NCBI RefSeq assembly: GCF_009913435.1
Contig: NZ_CP047895.1
Location: 814,501-878,500, forward strand
DNA from: Sphingomonas changnyeongensis
GTDB taxonomy: Bacteria > Pseudomonadota > Alphaproteobacteria > Sphingomonadales > Sphingomonadaceae
Length of the DNA stretch: 64,000 nucleotides
Reading direction: 5' to 3'
Made by a program: the position numbers and the translations under genes. Of this stretch, positions 1 through 12,410 are shown piece after piece (positions within the stretch are counted from its first letter, which is position 1; each line of letters starts with the position of its first letter). The notes beneath the pieces are model-generated. The model saw only the letters and a list, made by a program, of their open reading frames with translations, did not search any database and was not told where the DNA came from.

Positions 1-2092
1 ATCAGGGTGCGGGCGCGGTCGGCCGATTGCAGCGCCCCGGCGATCAGCCGGCCAAGCCGGGGATCCTCGCCAAGCCGCCGCTGCAACAGGTCGAGCGCGC
101 CGGTGATCGGGGTCAGCAGATTGTTGAAATCATGGGCAATGCCCCCGGTCAGCTGGCCGATCGTCTCCAGCTTCTGGCGCTGGTGGAGCTGCTGCAGCGC
201 GGCCTCGCGCTCGGCGACCGCCGCCGCCACCTGATCGGCAAGCGCGCTGTTCGCCCGGCGCACGGCATCCTCGGCGCGCAGCCGCTCGAGCGCCTCCCAG
301 GTGCGGGCGGCGGCGTCTTCGACCAGCGCGATTTCCTCCGCCGTCCAGGCGCGGGGCTGGGCCGACTGCACATAGACGACCGTCGAGACGAGGCCCCGCG
401 CATCAGCGGCACCACGATCATCGCCCGTGCCTCCATCAGCTTTTCCGCCCCCTGGGCGATGGCAGCGGTGCGCGGATCGGTGGCGAGATCGGCGACCACG
501 AAGGTCCGCCCGGTCATCAGCTCGCCGCGCGCGACGCCGCGCAACGGGCCGTCGGCCCCGGCAAAGCTCCAGGGCTGATGGGCCAGCCGGGCCGCCACCC
601 GGCCATGACCGGCAATCACCCAGGCGGTGCGGCTGGCGATGTCGATCTCCAGAAAGCCCGCGCTGTCCACGCCCAGCTCGCCGGCGATCATCGCGGCGAT
701 CGCCTCGGTCGCCGCACGTGTCGAGGTCGCGGTGCGCAGCTTTTCGGCCAGGCCGAGCTGGAACGCCTGGCGCAGTTCGGAGCGCTTGCGCTCGGTCACG
801 TCGATGACGACGCCGATCGAGCGCGCCCCGTCCGCCGGGCCGATGATCACGCCCAGCGCCTGCATCCAGCGGATCTCGCCCGTGTCGGCGCGGACGATGC
901 GGTGGGTGATTTCCCACGGGCCGGGATGCATCGCCGCCTCGGCCAGCCGGGTCGGCGTGCTGATCATGTCATCGGGGTGCAGCCGCGCCAGCCAGCCCTC
1001 GAGCGTCGCCCGTCCGTCCGGGGCGACCGGCAGCCCGAGCAGCTGGAACGCGGTATCCGACCAGATGATCGCCCCGGTCGCCAGGTCCATGTCGAACGTG
1101 CCGATGCCGGTGCCGGCGATCGCCAGCCGCATCCGTTCCTCGCTGGTGCTGAGCGCGCGTTCGGCCTGGGCGCGCTCCACCGCCTCGCGCGCGCGCTCCG
1201 CGACCAGCAGGGCAAGGTCGACATCGGCCTGCTGCCAGGCGCGCGGCTGGCGCTGATAGATTGCCAGCACCGCGACCAGCCGGCCATCGCGGACGATCGG
1301 CACATCGAGGATCGCGCGCACGCCAAGCAGGCGCACCTGCGTCGACACATCGGTGCGGTCGCCGATATCGTCCAGCATGATCGCCTGTCCCGCGGTCAGC
1401 CGCGCGACCATTTCCGGGCTGAAATCGCTGAGCGGGAAGCGGCCGAGCATGTCCGGCGTCTCCTCGCGCGCCCATGCGGCGTGCACCTCGGCCCATTGCG
1501 CGGTGGGATCGATTTCCCCGAAACAGGCATAGTCGGCGCGCAGATGCCGGCCGATACGCGCGGCGGCGGTGCGCAGCACCTCGACCGGATCGCCGATCCG
1601 GCGCAGCGCATCCGACAGATCGGCGCGGAACGCGATGTCGAGTTCCGCCCGTTTGCGCTCGGTGATGTCGGTCTGCATCGACAGCACGCGCAGCGGCCGC
1701 CCCTCGGGATCGCCGGTCACCCGCCCCCGGCTGACCAGCCAGCGCGTTTCGCCGGTGTCGCGGCGAACGATCCGGTATTCATGCTCGAACTCGCACGGGG
1801 CAGCGGCGTCCGCGGCCAGCCAGGCCCGCACCTGTTCGCGGTCGTCGGGATGCACGCGGTCGAGCCAGCTGGCCGAATAACGCTGCCGGCGGGGTGTGTC
1901 GGGCGGCATGCCGTGCAGCGCGATATATTCGTCCGACCGCCACACCATGCCGGTGCGCAGGTCGAGATCGACACTGCCCACCCCGCCGGCGGCCTGCACC
2001 AGCCGCAGCCGCTCCTCGCTTTCGCGCAGAGCTTCCGACAGTGCCCGGGCCTCTTGGGTGCCTTGCTCCATCATCCGTGCCGTCCCGCCCAT
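1..2092 (-). CDS. PAS/GAF sensor histidine kinase (one frame break; C-terminus beyond window)
   Basis: Sensor kinase that should autophosphorylate on histidine in response to a signal read by its PAS and GAF domains. The protein shows PAS (about residues 22-145), GAF (about 155-305), a second PAS (about 315-445) and a second GAF. There is no membrane segment, so it is probably cytosolic. The open frame ends at 149, but at 394-397 a run of four C on the plus strand is one base too short: adding one G on the coding strand lets the GAF domain continue and brings in a clear H-box (GGIAHDFNN), with the phospho-acceptor His codon at 132-134. The kinase ATPase domain lies outside the window. Divergent from polA with a 59 bp gap. 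The start at 2092 is the first Met; the Met at 2074 is also possible. The signal sensed cannot be told. Confidence 0.85.
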
Positions 2093-2151
2093 CTGCCGGG
2101 GATGCTCCGCGCATGCTGGCGCGGATCGGCGGCCGGCGCTATCCCCTTTTC

Positions 2152-4896
2152 ATGCCCCATCTCTATCTGGTCGACGGCTCCGGCTACATCTTCCGCGCCT
2201 ATCACCGGCTGCCGCCGCTCACCAACCGTCATGGCGAGCCGGTGGGCGCCGTCTATGGCTATACCACGATGCTGTGGAAGCTCGCCGACGCGCTCCACAA
2301 GGCCGACGGCCCGACGCACATGGCGGTGATCCTCGACGCGAGCGGCGAATCGTTCCGCCACGGCATGTATGATGCCTACAAGGCCAACCGGCCGCCGCCG
2401 CCAGAGGATCTGGTGCCGCAGTTTCCGATGATCCGCGAGGCGACGCGCGCTTTCTCGCTGCCCTGTATCGAGGAAACCGGGCTGGAGGCCGATGATCTGA
2501 TCGCCAGCTATGCCCGCGCCGCGCTGGCTCAGGGCTGGTCGGTCACCATCGTGTCGTCCGACAAGGATCTGATGCAGCTGATCCAGCCGGGTCTCGACCT
2601 GCTCGACACGATGAACAACCGCCGGCTGGGCGATGCCGATGTGGTGGAGAAATTCGGCGTGCCCCCGCACCAGCTGGGCGAGGTGCTGGCGCTGATGGGC
2701 GACAGTGTCGACAATGTCCCCGGCGTCCCCGGCATCGGCCCCAAGACCGCCGCCAAGCTGATCCAGGAGCATGGCGATGTCGAGGCGGTGCTCGCCGCCG
2801 CGCCGGGGATGAAGCCTGGGCGGCTGCGCGACAATCTGATCGAACATGCCGATGCCGCGCGCCTGTCGCGCGAGCTGGTGCGGCTGAAGGACGATGCCGC
2901 GCTCGCCCAGCCGCTCGACGCGCTGGCGCTCAAGGGCATTCCCGAGGGGCCGCTGCGTGCGTTTCTGGAGCATCACGGTTTTCGCTCGCTGCTGGCGCGG
3001 CTGGAAAGCGTCACCGACGCGGTCACCCCGTCCGGGGTCAGCCCGGCGCTGCCCGATGATCCGCCCTGCGATCACGGCGCCTATGAAACCGTGCTCGATC
3101 CCGCCGCGCTCGACCGCTGGATCGCGGAGGCGCGCGCGCAGGGGCATGTCGCCATCGACACCGAAACCGACAGCCGCGATGCGTTTCACGCCCGGCTGGT
3201 CGGGGTCAGCCTTGCGCTCGCCCCCAACCGCGCCTGCTATATTCCCCTTGGCCATGGCGGCGGCGATCTGCTGGGCGCGGATTTTCCCGCCCAGATCCCG
3301 CTTGCCGATGCGCTCGACCGGCTGCGGCCGCTGCTTGCCGACGACAGCGTTATGAAGATCGGCCACAATCTCAAGTTCGACATGGTCGTGCTCGCCCGCC
3401 ACGGGATCGCGGTGCGGCCGTTTGACGACACCATCCTGATGAGCTTCGATCTCGATGCCGGGCTTGGCGGGCATGGCATGGACGAGCTGGCCGAGACGCA
3501 TCTCCAGCACCGCTGCATCAGCTTCAAGGACGTGACCGGCAGCGGCAAAAAGGCGCTCGGCTTCCATCAGGTCGATCTGGCGACGGCGACCCGCTATGCC
3601 GCCGAGGATGCCGATGTCACGCTCAGGCTGTGGCGGCGCTTCAGCCCGCGGCTGGCGGCGGAGGCGGCGACGCGCGTCTATCAGATGGTCGACCGGCCGT
3701 TGGTGCCGGTGATTGCGGCGATGGAGCGGGCGGGGATCAAGGTCGATCGTGCGCGCCTTGCCGCGCTGTCGCGCGATTTCGCCCAGTCGATCGCGGGGAT
3801 CGAGGCGGATGTGTTCGCGCTGGCCGGGCAGAGCTTTGCGATCGGCAGCCCCAAGCAGCTGGGCGAGATCCTGTTTGAAAAAATGGGCCTGAAGGGCGGG
3901 CGGCGCGGCAAGACCGGCATCTATTCGACCGATGTGACCGAGCTGGAGCGGCTGGCCGGTGACGGGGTCGAAATCGCCCGCCGGGTGCTCGACTGGCGGC
4001 AGCTGTCCAAGCTCAAATCGACCTATACCGATGCGCTGCAGGACTCGATCAGCCCCGAGGACGGGCGCGTCCACACCTCCTATTCGCTGACCGGGGCGCA
4101 GACCGGGCGGCTGTCCTCGACCGAGCCCAATCTGCAGAACATCCCGATCCGCACCGAGGTCGGCCGCCAGATCCGCGAGGCGTTCGTGGCCGAGCCGGGT
4201 CATGTGCTGCTGGCCGCCGATTACAGCCAGATCGAGCTGCGGTTGGCCGCGCACATGGCCGATGTGCCGGCGCTCAAGGCCGCCTTTGCCGAGGGGCAGG
4301 ACATTCATGCGCTGACCGCGACCGAGCTGTTCGGTCATGTCGACCGCGACACGCGCGGCCGGGCCAAGACGATCAACTTTGCCATCCTCTACGGCATTTC
4401 GCGCTGGGGGCTGGCCGGGCGGCTGGGGGTGACGCCCGACGAGGCGCAGGCGATGATCGACCGTTATTTCGATCGTTTTCCCGGCATCAGCCGCTATATC
4501 GCCGACACGCTGACCAGCGCGCGCGCCTGCGGCTATACGACGACGCTGTTCGGGCGGAAGACGCATTTCCCGCGCCTGTCGTCGAAGAACCAGGCCGAGC
4601 GCCAGGGATCGGAGCGCGCGGCGATCAACGCGCCCATCCAGGGCACGAGCGCCGACATCATCAAGCGCGCGATGGTGCGGATGCAGCCGGCGCTCGACGC
4701 CGCCGGCCTGAGCGGCGTGCGCATGCTGCTGCAGGTGCATGACGAGCTGGTGTTCGAGGTGCCCGAAAGCGATGTGGAGGCAGCATCGGCGGTCATCCGC
4801 CGGGTGATGGAAAGCGCCGCCGAACCGGCGGTGCCGCTCAGCGTTCCGCTCGCGGTCGAGATCGGGCATGGGCCGAGCTGGGGCGCTGCGCATTAG
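2152..4896 (+). CDS. polA: DNA polymerase I
   Basis: Replication and repair polymerase of 914 residues, the full family length. The N-terminal 5'-3' exonuclease/flap domain spans about 1-290 and begins with MPHLYLVDGSGYIFRAYH. A 3'-5' exonuclease domain follows, with its first acidic motif intact (DTETDS, about residue 336), so proofreading should be active. The polymerase domain has motif A (DYSQIELRLAAH, about 688) and motif C (VHDELVFEVP, about 861). The start at 2152 is chosen because homologues begin at MPHLYL; an in-frame ATG at 2113 lies upstream without support. A long open frame on the opposite strand across this gene is a GC-codon shadow. Confidence 0.97.
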   Translation: MPHLYLVDGSGYIFRAYHRLPPLTNRHGEPVGAVYGYTTMLWKLADALHKADGPTHMAVILDASGESFRHGMYDAYKANRPPPPEDLVPQFPMIREATRAFSLPCIEETGLEADDLIASYARAALAQGWSVTIVSSDKDLMQLIQPGLDLLDTMNNRRLGDADVVEKFGVPPHQLGEVLALMGDSVDNVPGVPGIGPKTAAKLIQEHGDVEAVLAAAPGMKPGRLRDNLIEHADAARLSRELVRLKDDAALAQPLDALALKGIPEGPLRAFLEHHGFRSLLARLESVTDAVTPSGVSPALPDDPPCDHGAYETVLDPAALDRWIAEARAQGHVAIDTETDSRDAFHARLVGVSLALAPNRACYIPLGHGGGDLLGADFPAQIPLADALDRLRPLLADDSVMKIGHNLKFDMVVLARHGIAVRPFDDTILMSFDLDAGLGGHGMDELAETHLQHRCISFKDVTGSGKKALGFHQVDLATATRYAAEDADVTLRLWRRFSPRLAAEAATRVYQMVDRPLVPVIAAMERAGIKVDRARLAALSRDFAQSIAGIEADVFALAGQSFAIGSPKQLGEILFEKMGLKGGRRGKTGIYSTDVTELERLAGDGVEIARRVLDWRQLSKLKSTYTDALQDSISPEDGRVHTSYSLTGAQTGRLSSTEPNLQNIPIRTEVGRQIREAFVAEPGHVLLAADYSQIELRLAAHMADVPALKAAFAEGQDIHALTATELFGHVDRDTRGRAKTINFAILYGISRWGLAGRLGVTPDEAQAMIDRYFDRFPGISRYIADTLTSARACGYTTTLFGRKTHFPRLSSKNQAERQGSERAAINAPIQGTSADIIKRAMVRMQPALDAAGLSGVRMLLQVHDELVFEVPESDVEAASAVIRRVMESAAEPAVPLSVPLAVEIGHGPSWGAAH

Positions 4897-5008
4897 CGCG
4901 TCTGCCGGACGGGGGATGCCGGAGCGTATCGTTTACCGTCCGTAAGCCATCAGCGCGGCAGGCAGCCGGAGGGCGCGTCTGGCTGCCCGGGCGCGGATGG
5001 AGATGCAT
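4897..5008. other. polA-EAL intergenic region with inverted repeats
   Basis: The gap of about 110 bp holds two small inverted repeats: TTAC-N5-GTAA near 4933-4945 and GGCAGCC (4961-4967) with GGCTGCC (4981-4987). No T-run follows, so a classical terminator is not evident. The second hairpin could lie in the leader of the EAL gene. Confidence 0.35.
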
Positions 5009-5836
5009 ATGGACGCCAGAGGCACATTTGCGCTCGGCCCCGATGGCCAGGGCGGCGGGGCGGCCGCCCCGGCGCGCGCGGCCGGGTGCGCCGGCTGCCG
5101 CGACGGCCAGTCCTTTCCGGTCGATTTCAGCATGGCGTTCCAGCCGATCATCGAGCCGGCCGGCGCCCGGGTCTTTGCCTATGAGGCGCTGGTGCGCGGC
5201 CCCGTCGGCACCGGTGCGGGCGAGATACTGGCGGTGGTCGACGAGACCAATCGCTATGCCTTTGACCAGCGTTGCCGCGTGCGGGCGATCGAGCTGGCGG
5301 CGCGGCTGGGGGTCGCCGATCAGGGCGCGTTCGTGTCGATCAACTTCATGCCCAATGCGATCTACCGGCCCGAACTGTGCATCCGCACGACGCTGGAAAC
5401 GGCGCGGCGCGAACGGTTTCCGACCGAAAACATCATTTTCGAGTTCACCGAGGATCAGCAGATCCGCGAGCCCGAACGCATCCGCATGATCCTGCGCGCC
5501 TATCGCGAAATGGGCTTCAGGACCGCGATCGACGATTTCGGTGCGGGCTATGCGGGACTGAACCTGCTTGCAGACTTTCAGCCCGATTTCATCAAGATCG
5601 ACATGGGGCTGATCCGCGGCATCGATCATGACCGGACACGCCGGGCGATCGTCAGCGGCATCGTCCTTGTCTGCCAGCGCCTTGGCGTGCGCGTGATCGC
5701 GGAAGGGATCGAGACCGCGGCCGAGTATCGCTGCCTTGCCGATCTGGGGATCGATCTGTTCCAGGGCTATTTCTTTGCCCGGCCGGCCTTTGAGGTGCTG
5801 CCGGTGCCGCTGATGCCAGCGCCCGACATCGCCTGA
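5009..5836 (+). CDS. EAL-domain cyclic-di-GMP phosphodiesterase
   Basis: Predicted to hydrolyse c-di-GMP to pGpG. A single EAL domain fills most of the 275 residues. The catalytic set is visible: the EAL motif in YEALVRG (about 57), the Asn in SINFMPN, the Glu in FEFTED, the Asp pair in DDFGAGYAGL, the Lys in FIKID, AEGIET and LFQGYFF. It should therefore be active rather than degenerate. No GGDEF, PAS or membrane segment is present. A short N-terminal extension has a CxxC pair (CAGC) just before the domain, which could bind metal or respond to redox state (inference). The start at 5009 has GGAG six bases upstream; ATGs at 4997 and 5003 are in frame too. Confidence 0.9.
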   Translation: MDARGTFALGPDGQGGGAAAPARAAGCAGCRDGQSFPVDFSMAFQPIIEPAGARVFAYEALVRGPVGTGAGEILAVVDETNRYAFDQRCRVRAIELAARLGVADQGAFVSINFMPNAIYRPELCIRTTLETARRERFPTENIIFEFTEDQQIREPERIRMILRAYREMGFRTAIDDFGAGYAGLNLLADFQPDFIKIDMGLIRGIDHDRTRRAIVSGIVLVCQRLGVRVIAEGIETAAEYRCLADLGIDLFQGYFFARPAFEVLPVPLMPAPDIA

Positions 5837-5878
5837 TGCGCCGGGGCGGTGCCAGCGTTTCCGCCCGCGCACACGCCC

Positions 5879-6283
5879 TCAGTCGCGCAAGCGTGTCCAT
5901 TGCTGCGACCGGCAGCCGACGCGCCCGACCAGGCAGCCTTTGCCGATCAGGGTGTTGTCGTCGATCACGCTGATCGTGCCCGAAAAGCTTCTGCCGATAT
6001 CGGGCACGAACACCGTGCCGCGCCAGATGCCCGGCTTTTCCTGCTCGAAATCCCGGAACAGGCGTGATCCGATCAGCGGATCCGTACCGCCCTTGCGGGC
6101 ATCCGCCTTTGCCTTGGCGCTTGCCCAGACCACGATTCCGCACATGTGCGGGCCGCAGGGCTGCGCGCGCACATGGACGCTGTTCTGCGGGTTTTTCCAC
6201 GTCCCGAACGACCGGTCGGCGGCCGCGGCGTGCTGGGGCAGGATGATCATCGCCGCAAAGGCCAGCGCGGAGGCGGCTTTCAT
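5879..6283 (-). CDS. DUF2147-type secreted protein
   Basis: A 134-residue protein with a signal peptide (a short MKAA start, a hydrophobic stretch and an Ala-rich cleavage region ending near AAAADRS), so likely periplasmic. The mature part, starting SFGTWKNPQNSVHVR and carrying CGIVVWA and LIGSRLFRDFEQ, fits the DUF2147 family, a small beta-rich domain of unknown function. Cysteine pairs are present (CGPHMC, and CLVGRVGC near the end). The start at 6283 is chosen because the signal peptide begins there; the longer upstream frame is non-coding in character. It converges on the EAL gene with a 42 bp gap and no long palindrome. Confidence 0.8.
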   Translation of the reverse strand: MKAASALAFAAMIILPQHAAAADRSFGTWKNPQNSVHVRAQPCGPHMCGIVVWASAKAKADARKGGTDPLIGSRLFRDFEQEKPGIWRGTVFVPDIGRSFSGTISVIDDNTLIGKGCLVGRVGCRSQQWTRLRD

Positions 6284-8880
<2,597 letters not shown>

Positions 8881-8970
8881 TCGCGGATTGGTGGCAGACC
8901 GGCCCTGGCGGTCACGCGCGGATCCTGCGTGCCGGTGGAAAAAGCCGGGCGGCCCGCATAAGGGGAGGGG

Positions 8971-10458
8971 ATGAAAAACAGCGCCGCCCCGGCCGCCGAC
9001 CGCGATCTGGCCAGTCTTGCCAAGGGCGGGCGCACCAATGTGCTCGGTTTCGTGCTGCGCCTGTTGGCGCGCATCCCGTTCCTGTTCATCGCCGGGCGGC
9101 TCTACGGCCCCGAGGCACTCGGGCGGTTCGCCTATGCGATCCTGGTGATCGAGTTCGCCGCCCAGCTGGCGACGCTGGGGCTGAAGCGCGGCCTTGCCCA
9201 GCAGCTTGCCGCGACCGACCGGCCGCATGCCCATGTCGTGTGGGACGGGATGCTGGTCGCCGGCTGCGCATCGGCGCTGGCGGCGGGGGCGCTGATCGCC
9301 TTTCCCGAGCTGATGTTTCCCAACAGCCGGCTCAACGGGCTGGACGGGCTGCTGCCGCTCACCATCTTCGCGCTCGCCTGGTCAGACGTCGCGCTCGCTG
9401 CCTGTGCCTATCAGCTGAACGTCGCCGCGACGGTGCGCGCACGGGCGATCGTCGAGCCCTGGACGATCAGCATCGCCGCCTTTGCGCTGCATTTCTATTC
9501 GACGCGCGACGGGCTGATCATCGCCTATGTGCTGTCGCTGCTCGCCGCGCTGCTCGCCTCGCTGTGGCCGATGCTCAAAAGCTATGGCCAGCCGCGCGGC
9601 TGGTCGCCGCGCCCGGCCGAGCTGTTCCGCCTCGCGCGCCGCAACGCGCCGCTTGCGGCCGCCGATGCCATTGAATGGGCGACGCGCAATGTCGACCGGG
9701 CGATCCTCGGGCTGTTCTTTGCGCCGGGGGTGGTCGGCATCTATTGGGTGGCGCAGCAGATCGTCACCCTGCCGCAAAAGCTCAAGACCAGTTTCGACCC
9801 GATCCTGGGACCGGTCATCACCCAGAATCTGCAAAAGGGCGACCGCGCGGCGGTGGCGCAGCAGGTGCGTCAGGTCGGCTTCTGGATCATCGCCGCGCAG
9901 GCGGGAATCGCGCTCGCGCTCACCATCCCCGGCGAGGCGGTGATGGGCCTGGCCGGGCCGCAATTCGTCGCCGGCACCGGTGCGCTGGTGTTCCTGATGA
10001 TCGCCGAAGTGGTGGCCGCGACCGGCGTGGTGGCCGAATCCGCGCTCGTCTATGTCGCGCGGCATCGCAACATGCTGATTTCGGTCGCGACCATCGCCGT
10101 GCAGCTGGGCCTGAGCTTTGCCTTCATCCTTGGCGCGCGCGCCGCCGGCCTGCCCGCGCCGTTGCAGGCGCTCGGCCCGGCGCTGGCGCTGCCGCTCGCA
10201 CTCGGGCTCGGCGCGGTGCTCAAAGCCCGGCTGCTCGCCCGGCTGCTCGCGGCTCCGGTGTCGCCCTGGCGCTGGGCGCTGGTCTGGGCGGTGGCGGCGG
10301 CGGCGGTGATCGGCTTTGTCGCCACCCAGGTGCCCGAATGGCTGGAACTGGCGGTCGGCGTGCCCGCCATCTTGGTCAGCTATGGCTGGCTGATCTGGCG
10401 CAAGGGCTTCACCGAGGCCGACCGGCTGCTGTTTGCCCGGCGACTGCCCAAGGGCTGA
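8971..10458 (+). CDS. Polysaccharide flippase-like membrane protein (Wzx/MATE fold)
   Basis: A 495-residue protein with about 12-14 hydrophobic segments spread over its length, typical of the polysaccharide-transporter branch of the MOP superfamily, which flips lipid-linked glycans across the inner membrane. The N-terminal segment GGRTNVLGFVLRLLARIPF followed by GPEALGRFAYA is characteristic. The start is preceded by GGGGAGGGG. It stands apart from the glycan cluster at 53-64 kb, which has its own flippase, so its substrate is unknown. Its 3' end faces purH across the first copy of the large palindromic repeat. Confidence 0.82.
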   Translation: MKNSAAPAADRDLASLAKGGRTNVLGFVLRLLARIPFLFIAGRLYGPEALGRFAYAILVIEFAAQLATLGLKRGLAQQLAATDRPHAHVVWDGMLVAGCASALAAGALIAFPELMFPNSRLNGLDGLLPLTIFALAWSDVALAACAYQLNVAATVRARAIVEPWTISIAAFALHFYSTRDGLIIAYVLSLLAALLASLWPMLKSYGQPRGWSPRPAELFRLARRNAPLAAADAIEWATRNVDRAILGLFFAPGVVGIYWVAQQIVTLPQKLKTSFDPILGPVITQNLQKGDRAAVAQQVRQVGFWIIAAQAGIALALTIPGEAVMGLAGPQFVAGTGALVFLMIAEVVAATGVVAESALVYVARHRNMLISVATIAVQLGLSFAFILGARAAGLPAPLQALGPALALPLALGLGAVLKARLLARLLAAPVSPWRWALVWAVAAAAVIGFVATQVPEWLELAVGVPAILVSYGWLIWRKGFTEADRLLFARRLPKG

Positions 10459-10491
10459 ACGGGATGTTCGAGCGCGGTTGACCGGGAAGAA

Positions 10492-10573
10492 CGGCCCCGG
10501 CCCGCTCCCCCACCCGGCCTCCCAACGGCAGGATACGCTATGGGAGGCCGGGTGGGGGAGCGGGCCGGGGCCG
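10492..10573. repeat. Large palindromic repeat, copy 1
   Basis: Perfect inverted repeat with 33 bp arms (10492-10524 and 10541-10573) around a 16-nt asymmetric loop, between the convergent flippase and purH genes. Arms are almost pure G+C with a conserved CCCGCTCCCCCACCCGG core. The loop reads ACGGCAGGATACGCTA on the plus strand. The preceding sequence carries the GGGAAGAACGGC motif seen at other copies. It could act as a bidirectional terminator or a REP-like element. Confidence 0.9.
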
Positions 10574-10680
10574 CCCGTGCGGCGTGAGCCGCACCGCAAA
10601 CAAAACCCCGGTGCCGCCCCCGTGCCGTGAGGCGCGGCACAAACAACCCCGCCCCTGCGCCGCAAGGCGCGCACAAAACA
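10574..10680 (+). repeat. Tandem GNRA-hairpin modules beside palindrome copy 1
   Basis: Three successive modules. Each is a short GC stem closed by a four-base loop and followed by an A-rich CAAAC-like tail: 10577-10594 (loop GTGA), 10622-10640 (GTGA) and 10656-10670 (GCAA). Spacing is 45 and 34 bp. The same module recurs beside the other palindromes. Confidence 0.75.
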
Positions 10681-10687
10681 CCCCCCG

Positions 10688-12259
10688 TCAGTGACGGAAA
10701 TGCCGCATCCCGGTGAAGATCATCGCCAGCCCGGCCGCGTCGGCGGCGGCGATCACCTCGTCGTCGCGGATCGAGCCGCCGGGCTGGATCACCGCCGTCG
10801 CCCCCGCCTCGACCGCGGCCATCAGCCCGTCGGCAAAGGGGAAAAAGGCATCCGATGCCACTGCCGAGCCGGTGGTGCGCGGCTGCGCCCAGCCGGCCTT
10901 GTCGGCGGCGTCCTTCGCCTTCCACGCGGCGATGCGCGCCGATTCCAGCCGGTTCATCTGCCCCGCGCCGATGCCCGCGGTGCAGCCGTCCTTGGCATAG
11001 ACGATGGCGTTCGACTTGACGTGCTTGGCGACCGTCCAGGCAAAGCGGCAATCGGCCAGTTCCTGCGCGGTCGGCGCGCGCCTGGTCACGACCTTGAGCG
11101 CGGTCTCGTCGATGCGCCCGGCGTCGCGGGTCTGGACCAGCATGCCGCCGGCGATGCTCTTGAGCATCAGCCCCGGCCGCGCCGGATCGGGCAGCTCGCC
11201 GGTCAGCAGCAGGCGCAGATTCTTCTTCTGCGCGAACACCGCGCGCGCCTCGGCATCGGCGTCGGGGGCGGCGACGACTTCGGTGAAGATCTCGGTGATC
11301 GCGCGCGCGGTGTCGCCGTCGAGCGGGCGGTTGACTGCGATGATCCCGCCAAAGGCCGAGACGCTGTCACAGGCCAATGCCGCGCGATAGGCGTCGATCA
11401 GCGTGTCGGCGCTCGCCACGCCGCAGGGATTGGCGTGCTTGACGATGACGACGGTCGGCGGGCCGTCGCGAAACTCCGCGACCAGCTCCAGCGCCGCATC
11501 GGCGTCGTTGTAATTGTTGTAGCTCAGGTCCTTGCCCTGCACCTGTTCGGCCTGGGCGATGCCGCGCGCGGCCGCGCCGCCGGGCAGATAGAGCGCGGCT
11601 GCCTGATGCGGGTTTTCGCCATAGCGCAGCACCGCCCCGCGGGTGAGCGCGACCGGCAGCGTCTCGGGCAGTGCCTCGCCCTGATCGGCATGGGCGAACC
11701 AGCCGGCGATCGCGGCGTCGTAACGCGCGGTCAGCGCATAGGCCTTGGCCGCCAGCCGGCGGCGGTCGGCCAGGCTGGTCGTGCCCGTGCTGACCAGCGC
11801 ATAATCGGCCGGGTCGGTGACGATCGCGACATGGGCATGGTTCTTGGCCGCCGACCGCACCATCGACGGGCCGCCAATGTCGATATTCTCGATGATCTCG
11901 TCACGCGCCGCGCCGCGCGCGACCGTCGCTTCGAACGGATAGAGGTTGACGACCACCAGATCGATCGCGCCGATGCCGTGTTCGGCCATCGCGGCCTGAT
12001 GTTCGGGATTGTCGCGCACGCCGAGCAGGCCGCCATGGACCACCGGGTGCAGCGTCTTCACCCGCCCGTCCATCATTTCGGGAAAGCCGGTCAGGTCCGA
12101 CACGTCGCGCACGGCAAGCCCGGCATCGCGCAGCGCGCGGGCGGTGCCGCCGGTCGACACCAGCTCGACCCCCTGGGCGGCGAGCGCCTGGCCCAGCTCG
12201 ACGAGGCCGGTCTTGTCGGAAACGGAAAGAAGGGCGCGCGTGATCCTGATCTCGGTCAT
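10688..12259 (-). CDS. purH: Bifunctional AICAR formyltransferase / IMP cyclohydrolase
   Basis: Catalyses the last two steps of IMP synthesis. It has 523 residues, the usual length. The N-terminal MGS-like cyclohydrolase domain shows [29 protein letters not shown] and DGRVKTLHP; the C-terminal formyltransferase domain has [18 protein letters not shown] and [10 protein letters not shown]. Preceded by a G-rich ribosome site. It is downstream of the fatty-acid unit but separated by a 151 bp gap with a hairpin, so probably transcribed alone. Confidence 0.97.
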   Translation of the reverse strand: MTEIRITRALLSVSDKTGLVELGQALAAQGVELVSTGGTARALRDAGLAVRDVSDLTGFPEMMDGRVKTLHPVVHGGLLGVRDNPEHQAAMAEHGIGAIDLVVVNLYPFEATVARGAARDEIIENIDIGGPSMVRSAAKNHAHVAIVTDPADYALVSTGTTSLADRRRLAAKAYALTARYDAAIAGWFAHADQGEALPETLPVALTRGAVLRYGENPHQAAALYLPGGAAARGIAQAEQVQGKDLSYNNYNDADAALELVAEFRDGPPTVVIVKHANPCGVASADTLIDAYRAALACDSVSAFGGIIAVNRPLDGDTARAITEIFTEVVAAPDADAEARAVFAQKKNLRLLLTGELPDPARPGLMLKSIAGGMLVQTRDAGRIDETALKVVTRRAPTAQELADCRFAWTVAKHVKSNAIVYAKDGCTAGIGAGQMNRLESARIAAWKAKDAADKAGWAQPRTTGSAVASDAFFPFADGLMAAVEAGATAVIQPGGSIRDDEVIAAADAAGLAMIFTGMRHFRH

Positions 12260-12274
12260 GCGCGCCCCCCTAGA

Positions 12275-12318
12275 GCATTTTCAGGCCGGGTGGAAACACC
12301 CGGCGGCCCGGAAAATGC
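12275..12318. repeat. GCATTTTC...GAAAATGC hairpin
   Basis: Imperfect long hairpin with outer arms GCATTTTC (12275-12282) and GAAAATGC (12311-12318) and a GC-rich inner stem closed by GAAA (GGGTG-GAAA-CACCC). It lies between the stop of the FadB-like gene and the start of purH on the same strand. It may act as a terminator for the operon or be an intergenic repeat; no T-run follows. Confidence 0.6.
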
Positions 12319-12410
12319 GGCAGGACAATGCCCGGAGCGGCACCCGCTGCGGAAGCGCGGGTGACGCCTCGTCACCCCGGTCAGGCGACCGGGGCGACGC
12401 GCGCAGGCGA

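Noticed and set aside
2071..4893. Open frame of 940 codons antisense to polA
   Set aside because: GC-rich codon bias leaves the opposite strand open; the translation is Arg/Gly/His-rich with no domain, and polA is certain.
10482..10680. Small peptides translated from the repeat modules (PLRRKAQH-like frames)
   Set aside because: The similar short frames at several loci simply reflect repeated DNA; no ribosome site, and the frames are not maintained between copies.
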